From Candidatus Nanopelagicales bacterium (GTDB lineage: Bacteria; Actinomycetota; Actinomycetes; S36-B12; CAIYMF01): a stretch of 64,000 bases of DNA. The position numbers and the translations under genes were made by a program. Each line of letters starts with the position of its first letter. Positions within the stretch are counted from its first letter, which is position 1. The notes beneath the pieces were generated by a model. It was given only the letters and a program-made list of their open reading frames with translations. It was not told where the DNA came from and did no database searches. The stretch is from the NCBI GenBank assembly GCA_017848795.1, contig JAFIHG010000045.1, forward strand, positions 22,697-86,696, read 5' to 3'. Shown here piece by piece: positions 19,355-28,763 of this stretch.

Positions 19355-19462
19355 CGGGCTCTCCTCACGGCGATGGTCGACTGCCTCGATCCTCGCCCAC
19401 CCGCCGGTTCTGCGCGTCCGTGAAGACCTGCCTGCCGGGCGGGGCCGGTCTAGCCTGGAGAC

Positions 19463-19696
19463 GTGAAGTACGTGCTCGCCGTCCTGGTCGCGGCCGTGCC
19501 GCTCTGGCTGGCGTGGGCCTCGTGGCGAGGACGCGTACGGATGCGTTGCTGCGGCATCGCCGCCTCCCAGGACACCCGGATGCGGGACGCGTACGCGACG
19601 GGCGCACCGGTGCCCGCCCCGGACGGGAGGTCCCCGACGACTCCGACACCGGTCAGCGGCGCGCCGGATCTGGCCGCGCAGCCGCGAAGGGAGTGA
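19463..19696 (+). CDS. Small hypothetical protein with N-terminal hydrophobic segment
   Basis: A GTG-initiated 77-residue protein. Residues 1-20 (KYVLAVLVAAVPLWLAWASW) form one probable membrane segment or uncleaved signal, followed by a basic stretch with CC and a Pro/Thr-rich tail. TAGCCT lies 6 nt before the GTG, which resembles a -10 element of a leaderless transcript. It ends 2 nt before the DJ-1/PfpI start, so the two are probably co-transcribed. No family is recognised. Confidence 0.5.
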   Translation: MKYVLAVLVAAVPLWLAWASWRGRVRMRCCGIAASQDTRMRDAYATGAPVPAPDGRSPTTPTPVSGAPDLAAQPRRE

Positions 19697-19698
19697 CG

Positions 19699-20445
19699 AT
19701 GACTGCCAGGAATCGGGTGCTGATCGTCGCGACCAACGTCGACGGGTTCGACAAAGCCGGCTACCGGACGGGCTTGTGGTTGGGAGAGCTGACCGAGTTC
19801 TACGACGTGGCTGAAGCGGCCGGCGTCGCGATGGACATCGCCAGTCCGCGCGGCGGCAAGGTCCCCATCGATCCCGGAAGTCTCATGCTGTCCGAGGTCG
19901 GCGCAGCGATAGGACTCACAACTCCCGTCGCGAGACGCTACAGGGACAAGGGTTTCATGCGGAAGCTCGACGACACCATGAAAGCCTCCGATGCAGCCGT
20001 GCAGGCGTACGGTGCCATCTACCTCACCGGTGGCCACGGCGTCATGTCCGACTTCCCGGGCGAGCTCGCACCCGTCGTGTCCGCGTTCGCCCGCTCAGAC
20101 AAGATCGTCTCCGCCGTCTGCCACGGGCCTGCTGGATTGCTCGATGCGACGCTCGCTGACGGCGCCAACATCATCGCCGGCCGCAACGTGACGGGGTATT
20201 CCTGGCGGGAGGAGAAGGCCGCGAGACGTGACCGGGCCGTTCCGTACGACCTTGAAGAGGTACTGCGAAGGCGCGGCGCGAATTACAGTTGCGCCGTCTT
20301 ACCGTTCATGGCGCACGTCGTGCAGGATGGGCTTCTGATCACCGGTCAGAACCCCAAGAGTGCAAAGGGCGTCGGCGAGGCCGTAGCGAGGACGCTCAGC
20401 GGCACGCCCGCAGGGCACACGAAGGTGCCGAGTGCTTCCAACTGA
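19699..20445 (+). CDS. DJ-1/PfpI (Hsp31-like) superfamily protein
   Basis: A 248-residue cytoplasmic protein with AAGGGAG upstream of the ATG. The nucleophile elbow is VSAVCHGPAGLL (Cys near residue 141), preceded by the oxyanion-type loop YLTGGHGVMSDFPG and followed by FMAHVVQDGLLITGQNP. This is the long Hsp31/YhbO-like layout with a lid insertion. Related proteins act as glyoxalase III, deglycase or chaperone, a point debated in the field. A specific function is not assigned. Codon use is less GC-rich in places than its neighbours. Confidence 0.85.
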   Translation: MTARNRVLIVATNVDGFDKAGYRTGLWLGELTEFYDVAEAAGVAMDIASPRGGKVPIDPGSLMLSEVGAAIGLTTPVARRYRDKGFMRKLDDTMKASDAAVQAYGAIYLTGGHGVMSDFPGELAPVVSAFARSDKIVSAVCHGPAGLLDATLADGANIIAGRNVTGYSWREEKAARRDRAVPYDLEEVLRRRGANYSCAVLPFMAHVVQDGLLITGQNPKSAKGVGEAVARTLSGTPAGHTKVPSASN

Positions 20446-20529
20446 ATCCCTGATCCACCGGTGACCTGGACCCGCTTTGCGAGTACGTTCGCACCGGGCC
20501 GGACGCGGACCAGGGAGTCTCCCCTGTCT

Positions 20530-20616
20530 TGGTGCGCGAGGGGGGAGTTGAACCCCCACGCCCTTTCGGGCACACGGACCTGAACCGTGCGCGTCTGCCT
20601 ATTCCGCCACTCGCGC
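20530..20616 (-). tRNA. tRNA-Leu (anticodon CAG)
   Basis: Acceptor strands GCGCGAG and CTCGCGC pair. The anticodon stem-loop is CACGG-TTCAGGT-CCGTG, giving CAG. A variable arm is present (class II) and the T loop reads GGTTCAACTCC. CCA is encoded directly after the discriminator A (20530-20532). It lies upstream of fhaA as in many actinobacteria. Confidence 0.95.
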
Positions 20617-20761
20617 GCGCCGGAGCAGGCTAACACGCGGTACGGGGGCGTCCGCCTGCGGAGCCGACGTGCACGAGCAGCGCTGCTGCCCCGGTTACGA
20701 TCACCTGAGCACCATGGCCGGGTCACCGTCCGTGGCGACCGCAGAACGGCAGGAGAAGCGC

Positions 20762-21457
20762 GTGGGACTGCTCGACCGCTTCGAGCAGCGGCTGGACCGC
20801 CTCGTGAACGGCGCCTTCGCGCGGGCGTTCAAGGCCGAGGTCCAGCCGATCGAGCTCGCGTCGGCACTCCAGCGTGAGATGGACGACCGGTCCGCGGTCG
20901 TGAGCCGTGACCGTACGGTCGCCCCCAACTCCTTCGACGTCGAGCTCGCCCCGCACGACTTCGAGCGGCTCAGCGTCTACGCCCAGACCTTGGCGGCCGA
21001 GCTCGCCGGGATGGTGCAGGAGTACGCGCAGGAGCAGCGGTACGCGCTGTCCGGCGCGGTGCGCGTCGGGATCGGGCGCGACGATGCACTCGACACCGGC
21101 ATCTTCCGGGTCCGCAGCGAGGCCCGCCCCGACGTCCACGAGAACCCCGCATCGCCCCCACCGCCCGCCCCACCGGAGGGGGCGGGCCACGCCCGGCTCG
21201 TCATCGCGCAGACAGCTCACCCGCTCACCCGTCCGGTCACCCGCATCGGGCGCGGCACCGACTCGGACCTGCGCATCGACGACGCAGGAGTCTCGCGCAG
21301 CCACGCCGAGATCCTGCTCGGCCGCGAGGTGCTGCTGCGCGACCTCGGTTCGACCAACGGCACGTACGTGAACGGGGTGCAGGTCGGGGAGACCGTGCTG
21401 CACGACGGGGACGTGCTCCGCCTCGGAGGTACGGCGATCACCTACCGGACCGGATGA
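20762..21457 (+). CDS. fhaA: FhaA-like protein (DUF3662 plus FHA domain)
   Basis: The GTG at 20762 has AGGAG 6 nt upstream and begins MGLLDRFEQRLDRLVNGAFA, the usual FhaA start, giving 231 residues. Residues about 1-115 are the DUF3662 domain (FKAEVQPIELASALQREMDD). A Pro-rich linker follows, then a C-terminal FHA domain (near 150-231) with RIGRGTDSDLRI, VSRSHAEI and LGSTNGTYVNG, which binds phosphothreonine. In mycobacteria FhaA binds the phosphorylated MurJ-associated pseudokinase and regulates peptidoglycan synthesis. The linker is short compared with many orthologues. It is the first gene of the pknB cluster. Confidence 0.93.
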   Translation: MGLLDRFEQRLDRLVNGAFARAFKAEVQPIELASALQREMDDRSAVVSRDRTVAPNSFDVELAPHDFERLSVYAQTLAAELAGMVQEYAQEQRYALSGAVRVGIGRDDALDTGIFRVRSEARPDVHENPASPPPPAPPEGAGHARLVIAQTAHPLTRPVTRIGRGTDSDLRIDDAGVSRSHAEILLGREVLLRDLGSTNGTYVNGVQVGETVLHDGDVLRLGGTAITYRTG

Positions 21458-21482
21458 GGCCGGCGATGGGAACAGGAGCGCC

Positions 21483-21992
21483 ATGAGCGAGCTGGCGCTG
21501 ACGCTGCTGCGCCTGACCTTCCTCGTGCTGCTGTGGGTGCTGGTGCTCGTGACGGTGCTGGTGCTGCGCCGCGACCTCAAGGCGCCGCGCGACGCGCGCC
21601 CGCTCGCGCCTGCCCGCGGGGGCGGACTGCCACCGGCACCGACGGCGCCGGCCGCGCCGGCACCGGTCAAGCCGCGAAAGCCGGCCCGGGCACGCCGCGG
21701 CGGCCCCGGCAGTCTCGCCGTGGTGGAGGGACCGCTGACCGGGACGGTGATCCCGCTGGGTACCGCGCCGGTCACCATCGGGCGCGCCGCCGACTCCACC
21801 CTCGTCCTCGACGACGAGTACGCGAGCAACAACCACGCCCGGCTCGCGTTGGTGGACGGCCGGTGGGTGGTGCAGGATCTGGGGTCGACGAACGGGACGT
21901 GGATCGGCCGGACCCGTCTCACCGCCCCCACGGAGCTGACCGTCGGCCAGCAGGTACGCGTGGGGCGCACCACCCTCGAGCTGCGGAAGTGA
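21483..21992 (+). CDS. fhaB: FhaB/FipA membrane-anchored FHA protein
   Basis: A 169-residue protein with ribosome site AGGAG. One N-terminal helix (LTFLVLLWVLVLVTVLVL), an Ala/Pro/Arg linker, and a C-terminal FHA domain with TIGRAADSTLVL, SNNHARL and LGSTNGTWIG. FipA/FhaB family members are PknB/PstP substrates that link kinase signalling to division. It lies 25 bp after fhaA and 10 bp before pstP in the same operon. Confidence 0.93.
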   Translation: MSELALTLLRLTFLVLLWVLVLVTVLVLRRDLKAPRDARPLAPARGGGLPPAPTAPAAPAPVKPRKPARARRGGPGSLAVVEGPLTGTVIPLGTAPVTIGRAADSTLVLDDEYASNNHARLALVDGRWVVQDLGSTNGTWIGRTRLTAPTELTVGQQVRVGRTTLELRK

Positions 21993-22002
21993 CACCCGCC
22001 TG

Positions 22003-23415
22003 ATGACCCTGCTGCTGCGCACCGCCGCACGCTCGGACGTCGGGCTCGTACGCGCCGGAAACGAGGACTCCGGCTACGCCGGGCCGGACCTGCTCGTCGT
22101 CGCCGACGGGATGGGCGGGCACGCGGCCGGGGAGCTGGCCAGCGCGACGGCCGTGGCGACCCTCGCCCAGCTGGAGACCGCGGGGCTGGACGACCGCGAC
22201 GCGGTCACCCAGCTCGCCGACGCCGTCGAGCTCGCCTCGGAACGGATTGCCGACCTCATTGCCGAGCAGCCCGAGCTCGCCGGGATGGGCACGACCGTCA
22301 CCGCGCTCGCGTGGCTCGGCTCGCGACCCGACGCCCCGGCCCGGGTCGCGCTCGTGCACGTGGGCGACTCGCGGGCGTACCTGCTGCGCGACGGCGAGCT
22401 CTCCCAGCTGTCCCGGGACCACACGTACGTGCAGACGCTCGTCGACGCCGGGCGCATCACCCCGGCCGAGGCCGCTGTCCACCCCCGGCGCTCGCTGCTC
22501 ATGCGCACCATCGACGGCGTGCATCCGGCCGAGCCCGACCTGTCGGTGCGCGAGGCCCGACTCGGCGACCGCTACCTGGTCTGCAGTGACGGGCTCTCCG
22601 GCGTCGTGAGCGAGACCGAGCTGCACGGGCTGCTGAACCTGGCCGACCCGACCGCCGCGGTGTCCGCGCTCGTCGACGCCGCGCTCGCTGCGGGAGCCCC
22701 CGACAACGTGACCTGCGTCGTCGCCGACGTGGTGGACACCGCCGACCTGGTCGCACCCGTGACGTCCCCGGAGGACGGCTCCTTCGAGCCCGAAGCGGCG
22801 GAGCAGACCGACGTCGCCGACGTGCCGGTCGAGCGGCGCCCGGGACGACCCGTCGTCGTGGGCGCGGCGGGCGAACGCGCCGTGCGCGAGCAGCTGCCCG
22901 ACCTCGAGTTCCCGGTCGACGCCGAACCGGACCCGGACGCGCCGGCGGTCCACGGCGGCACCCAGATCGTGCGCGTCAACACCGCTCCGGACGCCCGCCA
23001 GGAGGGCCCGCTCGCCCTCGCCCGCGTCTACGCGGAGGAGCACGCGGCACGTCCCCGACGCACCCGGCACTGGGTGCTGGCCGCCGTCATCGCCCTGCTC
23101 GTCGTGATCGTCGGCGCCGTCGTCGCGTTCGGGTTGTGGGCGCGCGGCCAGTGGTTCGTCGGGGAGTCCGACGGGTACGTCGCGGTGTACCAGGGGGTGC
23201 CGGGCAGCATCGGCCCGCTCGCACTGCACCGCGTTGCGCAGCAGAGCGACCTGGCGGTCGACCAGCTCCCGACCTTCGAAGCCGAGCAGGTACGCGCGAC
23301 GATCTACGTCGCCTCCGAGGGCGCGGCCGACGCGACGCTCACCCGGCTGCAGACCCGCGCGGACCAGTGCCGCACCGACCCGAGCGCCGCGGGCTGCCCC
23401 GGCGCCCCGGCGTGA
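22003..23415 (+). CDS. pstP: PP2C-family Ser/Thr protein phosphatase PstP
   Basis: A 470-residue membrane phosphatase that reverses PknB phosphorylation. The catalytic domain (1-240) shows RAGNEDSGY, VVADGMGGHAAGE, HVGDSRAYLLRDGEL, CSDGLSGVV and APDNVTCVVADV, which carry the metal-binding Asp residues. A juxtamembrane region follows, then one helix near 357-380 (HWVLAAVIALLVVIVGAVVAF) and a roughly 90-residue outer domain. The GTG of rodA overlaps its stop. Domain order and neighbours are exactly those of actinobacterial PstP. Confidence 0.95.
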   Translation: MTLLLRTAARSDVGLVRAGNEDSGYAGPDLLVVADGMGGHAAGELASATAVATLAQLETAGLDDRDAVTQLADAVELASERIADLIAEQPELAGMGTTVTALAWLGSRPDAPARVALVHVGDSRAYLLRDGELSQLSRDHTYVQTLVDAGRITPAEAAVHPRRSLLMRTIDGVHPAEPDLSVREARLGDRYLVCSDGLSGVVSETELHGLLNLADPTAAVSALVDAALAAGAPDNVTCVVADVVDTADLVAPVTSPEDGSFEPEAAEQTDVADVPVERRPGRPVVVGAAGERAVREQLPDLEFPVDAEPDPDAPAVHGGTQIVRVNTAPDARQEGPLALARVYAEEHAARPRRTRHWVLAAVIALLVVIVGAVVAFGLWARGQWFVGESDGYVAVYQGVPGSIGPLALHRVAQQSDLAVDQLPTFEAEQVRATIYVASEGAADATLTRLQTRADQCRTDPSAAGCPGAPA

Positions 23416-24818
23416 CGATCACCGCGGCGCCGCCCACGGCACCGGCGCGTTACCGCCAGCCCAAGCGGCGCGGTGCCGAGCTCGGGCTGCTCGTGCTCGG
23501 CTTCGTCGTCGCCGCGATCGGCTACGTCCAGGTCGACTTCGCCGTCCTCGGCGAGCTCGACACCACGACCGTGCGCGTATTGGGCGTCGCCGGGGTGATG
23601 GTCCTGGTCGTGCATCTGCTGGTGCGTGTGTTCGCCCCGTACGCCGACCCGATCGTGCTGCCCGTGGCGGCGACGCTGAACCTGCTCGGGCTCACCATGA
23701 TCCACCGGCTCGACCTCGCCGACGCGCGCCGCGCTGCCCAGTCCGGCGGCGCCGTACCGAGCCCCGACGTCAGCAGCCAGCTGACCTGGACCGGGCTCGG
23801 CCTGCTGCTCGCCGTGCTCGTGCTGCTCGTGGTGCGCGACCATCGCCGCCTGCAGCGCTTCACCTACACCTCGCTGCTCGCCGGCATCGTGCTGCTGCTG
23901 CTTCCGCTCGTCCCCGGCCTCGGGTACGGCGTGCGCGGGGCGACCCTCTGGATCCGGCTCGGCGGCTACACCTTCCAACCCGGGGAGCTCGCGAAGATCG
24001 TCCTCACCGTGTTCTTCGCGGGCTACCTGAGCATGAAGCGCGACTCGCTGGCGCTGGTGCGCAGCAAGGTGCTCGGCCTCGAGCTGCCCCGCGGGCGCGA
24101 TCTGGGCCCGCTGCTCGTCGCTTGGGTCGTGAGCCTGGCGATCCTCGTGTTCGAGACCGACCTCGGCACGTCGCTGCTGTTCTTCGGGCTCGCCGTCTGC
24201 TTGCTCTACGTCGCCACCCAGCGCCGTTCCTGGCTGGTGCTCGGCACCGTGCTGTTCCTCTCCGGGGCGGCCCTCGCGTACGCCGCGTTCGGCCATGTCC
24301 GGCTCCGGTTCGATCTCTGGCTGCACCCGTTCGACGACCCGTCCGGCGCCGGCTACCAGATCGTCCAGTCGCTGTACGGGCTGGCGAGCGGCGGGCTGTT
24401 CGGCAGCGGGCTGGGACAGGGCTATCCGCAGCTGGTGCCGTTCGCCAAGAGCGACTTCATCGTCGCCGCGTTCGGCGAGGAGATCGGGCTGGCCGGCCTG
24501 TTCGCGATGCTGATGCTGTACGCGATCCTCGTGCAGCGCGGTTTCCGGATCGCCGTCGCCTGCCGGGACCCGTTCGGCTCGCTGCTCGCCGCGGGCCTCG
24601 CGATCGTGACGGCGCTGCAGGTGTTCATCGTCGTCGGCGGGGTCACCCGGCTGATCCCGCTCACCGGGCTCACCACCCCGTTCCTGTCCCAGGGCGGCTC
24701 CTCACTGGTCGCCAACTGGATCGCGGTCGCGCTGCTGCTACGCGTCAGCGACAACACCCGCCGCCCGGACCCGTCGCTGCTACCCGACGACGCGCGCACC
24801 CAGGTGGTGCGGCTGTGA
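23412..24818 (+). CDS. rodA: SEDS-family peptidoglycan polymerase (RodA/FtsW)
   Basis: A GTG-started 468-residue integral membrane protein with about 12 helices. It carries SEDS signatures WIRLGGYTFQPGELAKI, FETDLGTSLLFFG, LYGLASGGLFGSGLGQGYPQLVPF, KSDFIVAAFGEEIGLAG and GLTTPFLSQGGSSLVANW. SEDS proteins polymerise lipid II into glycan strands with a partner class B PBP; here the partner is pbpA, whose GTG overlaps the rodA stop. The cluster position supports RodA of the pstP-rodA-pbpA set. Confidence 0.93.
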   Translation: MTITAAPPTAPARYRQPKRRGAELGLLVLGFVVAAIGYVQVDFAVLGELDTTTVRVLGVAGVMVLVVHLLVRVFAPYADPIVLPVAATLNLLGLTMIHRLDLADARRAAQSGGAVPSPDVSSQLTWTGLGLLLAVLVLLVVRDHRRLQRFTYTSLLAGIVLLLLPLVPGLGYGVRGATLWIRLGGYTFQPGELAKIVLTVFFAGYLSMKRDSLALVRSKVLGLELPRGRDLGPLLVAWVVSLAILVFETDLGTSLLFFGLAVCLLYVATQRRSWLVLGTVLFLSGAALAYAAFGHVRLRFDLWLHPFDDPSGAGYQIVQSLYGLASGGLFGSGLGQGYPQLVPFAKSDFIVAAFGEEIGLAGLFAMLMLYAILVQRGFRIAVACRDPFGSLLAAGLAIVTALQVFIVVGGVTRLIPLTGLTTPFLSQGGSSLVANWIAVALLLRVSDNTRRPDPSLLPDDARTQVVRL

Positions 24819-26260
24819 TCCGTTCACTGCGTCGCCTCGCCGCGGTGCTGCTCGTCCTCGTCCTCGCGATCATCGCCAACCTCACGTGGGTGCAGTTCGT
24901 GGACGCCGACGACCTGCGCAGCCAGCCCGGCAACACCCGCAACCTGCTGCGTGAGTACTCCCGCGAGCGCGGGCCGATCCTCGTCGGCGGGGCCGCCGTC
25001 GCCAAGTCCATCCCGACCTCGGACCAGCTGAAGTTCCTGCGCACCTACTCCGCCGGCCCGCGGTACGCGCCGGCGACGGGCTTCTACTCCCTGGTCTACG
25101 GCGCCACCGGCCTCGAACGCACCGAGAACTCGATCCTGTCCGGCAGCGACGACCGCTTCTTCGTCGACCGGCTCGAGCAGCTGTTCGCGGGCCGCTCGGT
25201 CCAGGGCGGCGCGGTCCGCACCACCCTGAACGCCAAGGCGCAGAAGGCCGCCTTCGACGGCCTGGCCGGACGCACCGGCGCCGTCGTCGCGATCGACCCG
25301 GCTACCGGCGCGATCCTTGCGCTCGCCAGCAGCCCGTCGTTCGACCCGAACCAGCTCAGCTCGCACAATTCCACCAAGATCCGCAAGGCGTACGCCGCGT
25401 ACGAGGCCGACCCGGACAAGCCGCTCACCAACCGTCCGCTCACGATGGCGCTGCCGCCGGGGTCCACCTTCAAGCTGGTGACGGCCGCCGCTGCGTTGGA
25501 GAGCGGCAGATACCAGCCGGACACGATGGTGCCCGGTCCTGCGGAGCTGAAGCTGCCGCAGACGACGCACGCGCTGAAGAACTGGACCGGGCAGCGCTGC
25601 GGACCCGACGACGAGACGACCCTGACGAATGCGCTCGCGATCTCCTGCAACACCGCATTCGCTTCCATCGGAATGGACCTCGGCGCCGATGCACTGCGAG
25701 CGCAGGCCGAGAAGTTCGGATTCGACAACGGGTTCCAGATCCCGCTGCGTGCCGCCACCAGCCGCTTCCCCGCCGAGCTTGACGCCCCGCAGACCGCGAT
25801 GGCCGCGATCGGGCAGTACGACGTGGCCGCGACGGCGCTGCAGATGGCGATGGTCGGCGCTGGGATCGCCAACGGCGGAACGGTGATGAACCCGTACCTC
25901 GTCTCACAGGTGCTCGGCCCGGACCTCTCGGTCCTCGAACAGGCCGAGCCGAGCCCGTACCAGCAGGCGATGACGCCGGCGAATGCGGCAGCGCTGATGT
26001 CGATGATGGAGACGACAGTCACCCAGGGGACCGCCACCAGCGTGCAGATCCCTGGGGTGCGGGTCGGAGGCAAGACCGGCACCGCGCAGTCGGGCACCGA
26101 CGCCAAGGCGCATGCCTGGTTCGTCGCGGTGGCGCCGATCCAGACCTCGCAGGTCGCCGTCGCGGTGGTGCTGCAGAACGGCGGAGGTGCGCCCGAGGTG
26201 AGTGGCAACGCGCTGGCCGGCCCGATCGCGCGGGCCGTGATCGAGGCGGTGCTGTCATGA
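24815..26260 (+). CDS. pbpA: Class B penicillin-binding protein PbpA
   Basis: A GTG-initiated 481-residue transpeptidase anchored by one N-terminal helix (AAVLLVLVLAIIANLTWV). The active-site motifs are PPGSTFKLV (Ser near residue 217), SCN (near 277) and KTGTAQSG (near 419). It cross-links peptidoglycan with RodA. The gene overlaps rodA by GTGA. A gap of 114 bp to pknB holds no gene, so pknB may have its own promoter. The kinase gene pknA, which usually follows pbpA in mycobacteria, is absent. Confidence 0.95.
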   Translation: MIRSLRRLAAVLLVLVLAIIANLTWVQFVDADDLRSQPGNTRNLLREYSRERGPILVGGAAVAKSIPTSDQLKFLRTYSAGPRYAPATGFYSLVYGATGLERTENSILSGSDDRFFVDRLEQLFAGRSVQGGAVRTTLNAKAQKAAFDGLAGRTGAVVAIDPATGAILALASSPSFDPNQLSSHNSTKIRKAYAAYEADPDKPLTNRPLTMALPPGSTFKLVTAAAALESGRYQPDTMVPGPAELKLPQTTHALKNWTGQRCGPDDETTLTNALAISCNTAFASIGMDLGADALRAQAEKFGFDNGFQIPLRAATSRFPAELDAPQTAMAAIGQYDVAATALQMAMVGAGIANGGTVMNPYLVSQVLGPDLSVLEQAEPSPYQQAMTPANAAALMSMMETTVTQGTATSVQIPGVRVGGKTGTAQSGTDAKAHAWFVAVAPIQTSQVAVAVVLQNGGGAPEVSGNALAGPIARAVIEAVLS

Positions 26261-26374
26261 TCTACCCGGGGACACGGTCGCACTGCCGCGGACAGGATCC
26301 GTTCCGCTCGGACGGGTCGGGGCGCCTGCCTCACCGGTGGGCGAGAACTCGGTTGCAGGTGAACGGAGATTACG

Positions 26375-28120
26375 TTGACTGAGCAGCGCCGCCTCGGCGA
26401 CCGCTACGAGCTCGGCGAGGTCATCGGCCGGGGCGGTATGGCCGAGGTCCACGAGGGCCACGACCTGCGCCTGGGCCGCCGCGTCGCGGTCAAGATCCTG
26501 CGCCCGGACCTCGCGCGGGACCCGGCGTTCCAGGCGCGGTTCCGCCGCGAGGCGCAGAGCGCCGCCTCGCTGAACCACCCCAACATCGTGGCCGTCTACG
26601 ACACCGGTGAGGATGTGCTCGCGGACGGACCGGACGGCGGCACAGGAACGATCGTGCCGTACATCGTCATGGAGTACGTCGACGGGATGACCCTGCGACA
26701 GCTCACGAGCAGCGGCAGGCGCCTGCTGCCCGAACGCGCGATGGAGATCGCCGACGGGGTGCTCGCCGCGCTCGACTACAGCCACCGGCACGGCATCGTG
26801 CACCGGGACATCAAGCCCGGCAACGTGATGCTGACGCGGGCCGGTGAGGTCAAGGTCATGGACTTCGGCATTGCCCGCGCGCTCGCCGACGCCGGGCAGA
26901 CGATGACCGCGACCTCGACGGTGATGGGCACCGCCCAGTACCTGTCTCCGGAGCAGGCGCGCGGCGAGATGGTCGACAGCCGCAGCGACATCTATTCCAC
27001 CGGCTGCCTGCTGTACGAGCTGCTCACCGGTCGCCCGCCGTTCACGGGTGACTCCCCGGTCGCGGTCGCCTACCAGCACGTCTCGGAGTCCCCGGTGCCG
27101 CCGAGCCAGCTCGACCCGTCGATCCCGCCGACGATCGACGCGATCGTCCTCAAGGCGCTCGCCAAGCGGCCGGCCGACCGCTACCAGTCGGCGGCCGACA
27201 TGCGCTCGGACGTGGAGCGCGCGATCGCCGGGTTGCCGGTCACCGCCGCGCACACGCCGGTGACGGCCACCGCCCCGGCGGCGACGACCGCGATGCCGGC
27301 GGTGGGACCACCTTCCGCCCCGCCGCGCGAAGGACGCAGCCCATGGCTGTGGGTCGCGGTCGTCGTCGGGGTCGCCGCGGTCGGTGTCGCGATGTTCCTC
27401 GTCGGCAGGACGATCTTCGGTACGCCCGCCGTCGACACCGTGGCGGTCCCGCCGCTCGCCGGGCTCTCGATCGACGAGGCGCAGGCCAAGCTCGCCGAGA
27501 GCCGGCTGGTGCTCGGCCAGCAGACTCCGATGGCCTCCGACGACCGCGTCGAGGGGACGATCATCAGCCAGAACCCCACCGCCGGGCAGCAGGTACCGGT
27601 GGGGCAGGCGGTCGACGTGACGTTCTCGACCGGCAAGGCCCAGGTCGCGGTGCCGAACCTGGTCGATCTGAGCAGCCCGGACGATGCGCGGGACCTGCTG
27701 CGCCAGAACAACCTTCTGCTCGGCAAGGTCAAGGAGCAGAACTCCGACCAGCCCGCCGGAACCGTGCTGAGCCAGGATCCGCCGGAAGGAACCATGGTCG
27801 ACGTCGGCAGCCAGGTGTCGATCAAGGTGTCCGACGGCAAGGTGAAGGTGCCGGACGTCGTGAACAAGAGCGAGGCCGAGGCGCGCGCGATGCTGACCTC
27901 GGCCGGGTTCCCCAACCCGCAGGTGATCACGCAGGAGACCGACCAGCAGCCGCCCGGCACGGTGCTCGCCCAGTCCCCGTCCGCGAACACCCCGGCGCCG
28001 AAGGGCACCCAGGTCACGATCACCGTGGCGGTCGCGCTACCGCCGCCACCTCCTCCGACCTCGCCACCGCCGCCGCCTCCGCCGACGAGCACCGCCGACG
28101 AGGCCGGCCCGCACGACTGA
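26375..28120 (+). CDS. pknB: Ser/Thr protein kinase PknB with PASTA repeats
   Basis: A TTG start (26375) with GGAG 6 nt upstream gives 581 residues. The kinase domain has GRGGMAEVHEG, VAVKIL (Lys near 39), HRDIKPGNVML (near 143), DFGIARAL and the activation loop TATSTVMGTAQYLSPEQA with the usual Thr residues. A helix near 323-346 is followed by three extracytoplasmic PASTA domains (about 356-419, 425-487, 490-552) and a Pro-rich tail. PASTA repeats sense muropeptides or lipid II. It closes the fhaA-pknB operon; stops of pknB and the convergent pabA are only 15 bp apart. Confidence 0.95.
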   Translation: MTEQRRLGDRYELGEVIGRGGMAEVHEGHDLRLGRRVAVKILRPDLARDPAFQARFRREAQSAASLNHPNIVAVYDTGEDVLADGPDGGTGTIVPYIVMEYVDGMTLRQLTSSGRRLLPERAMEIADGVLAALDYSHRHGIVHRDIKPGNVMLTRAGEVKVMDFGIARALADAGQTMTATSTVMGTAQYLSPEQARGEMVDSRSDIYSTGCLLYELLTGRPPFTGDSPVAVAYQHVSESPVPPSQLDPSIPPTIDAIVLKALAKRPADRYQSAADMRSDVERAIAGLPVTAAHTPVTATAPAATTAMPAVGPPSAPPREGRSPWLWVAVVVGVAAVGVAMFLVGRTIFGTPAVDTVAVPPLAGLSIDEAQAKLAESRLVLGQQTPMASDDRVEGTIISQNPTAGQQVPVGQAVDVTFSTGKAQVAVPNLVDLSSPDDARDLLRQNNLLLGKVKEQNSDQPAGTVLSQDPPEGTMVDVGSQVSIKVSDGKVKVPDVVNKSEAEARAMLTSAGFPNPQVITQETDQQPPGTVLAQSPSANTPAPKGTQVTITVAVALPPPPPPTSPPPPPPPTSTADEAGPHD

Positions 28121-28135
28121 CGCGCGCCGCCGCCG

Positions 28136-28759
28136 CTAGCCGACCGCCGCGCGCAGCCCCTGTGCCCGGGCTGGTGCCGCCGGGTCGCCGCAGCGGGCCA
28201 GCCAGTTGGCGAGCATGACGTGCCCACCCTGGGTCAGGACGCTCTCGGGGTGAAACTGGACGCCTTCGACGTCGTCGCTCTCATGGCGGACGCCCATGAC
28301 CACGCCGTCGGAGGTCCATGCCGTGACGCGCAGCGCGTCCGGCGTCGTGGTCGGGTCGAGGGCGAGCGAGTGGTAGCGCGTCGCGGTGAACGGGTCGGGC
28401 AACCCGGCGAGCACGCCCTCGCCGCGGTGGTGGACCTGCGAGGTCTTGCCGTGCAGCAGCTCCGGCGCGCGCCCAACAGTTCCGCCGTACGCCTCGCAGA
28501 TCGCCTGGTGCCCGAGGCACACGCCCAGGATCGGGACGCTGCCCGCGAGCCCGTGCACGAGCTCGACGCACACCCCGGCCTGCGCCGGGGTCCCGGGGCC
28601 GGGGGAGAGCAGCACGCCGTCGTACCCGCGCGCCTCGTGCGGACCGATCTCGTCGTTGCGCCGCACCGTGACGTCCGCGCCGAGCTGGGCCAGGTACTGG
28701 ACGAGGTTGTAGACGAAGCTGTCGTAGTTGTCGACGACGAGGATGTTTCGGGCGGTCAT
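28136..28759 (-). CDS. pabA: Glutamine amidotransferase, PabA/TrpG type
   Basis: A 207-residue class I glutamine amidotransferase that supplies ammonia for p-aminobenzoate or anthranilate synthesis. Catalytic Cys lies in ILGVCLGHQAICEAYGG (near residue 79), and the His/Glu pair in VEGVQFHPESVLTQGG. The start NILVVDNYDSFVYNLVQYL is diagnostic. It lies beside pknB as Rv0013 does in M. tuberculosis, where the orthologue is called trpG. No chorismate-binding partner subunit is in the window, so whether it serves folate, tryptophan or both is open. The ATG is 4 nt after the stop of the small membrane protein gene. Confidence 0.92.
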   Translation of the reverse strand: MTARNILVVDNYDSFVYNLVQYLAQLGADVTVRRNDEIGPHEARGYDGVLLSPGPGTPAQAGVCVELVHGLAGSVPILGVCLGHQAICEAYGGTVGRAPELLHGKTSQVHHRGEGVLAGLPDPFTATRYHSLALDPTTTPDALRVTAWTSDGVVMGVRHESDDVEGVQFHPESVLTQGGHVMLANWLARCGDPAAPARAQGLRAAVG

Positions 28760-28763
28760 GTGC

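Noticed and set aside
23234..26260. 1008-codon open frame in the rodA-pbpA region
   Set aside because: Only its last part, in the pbpA frame, is real. The earlier part is an out-of-frame, Arg-rich translation of pstP and rodA.
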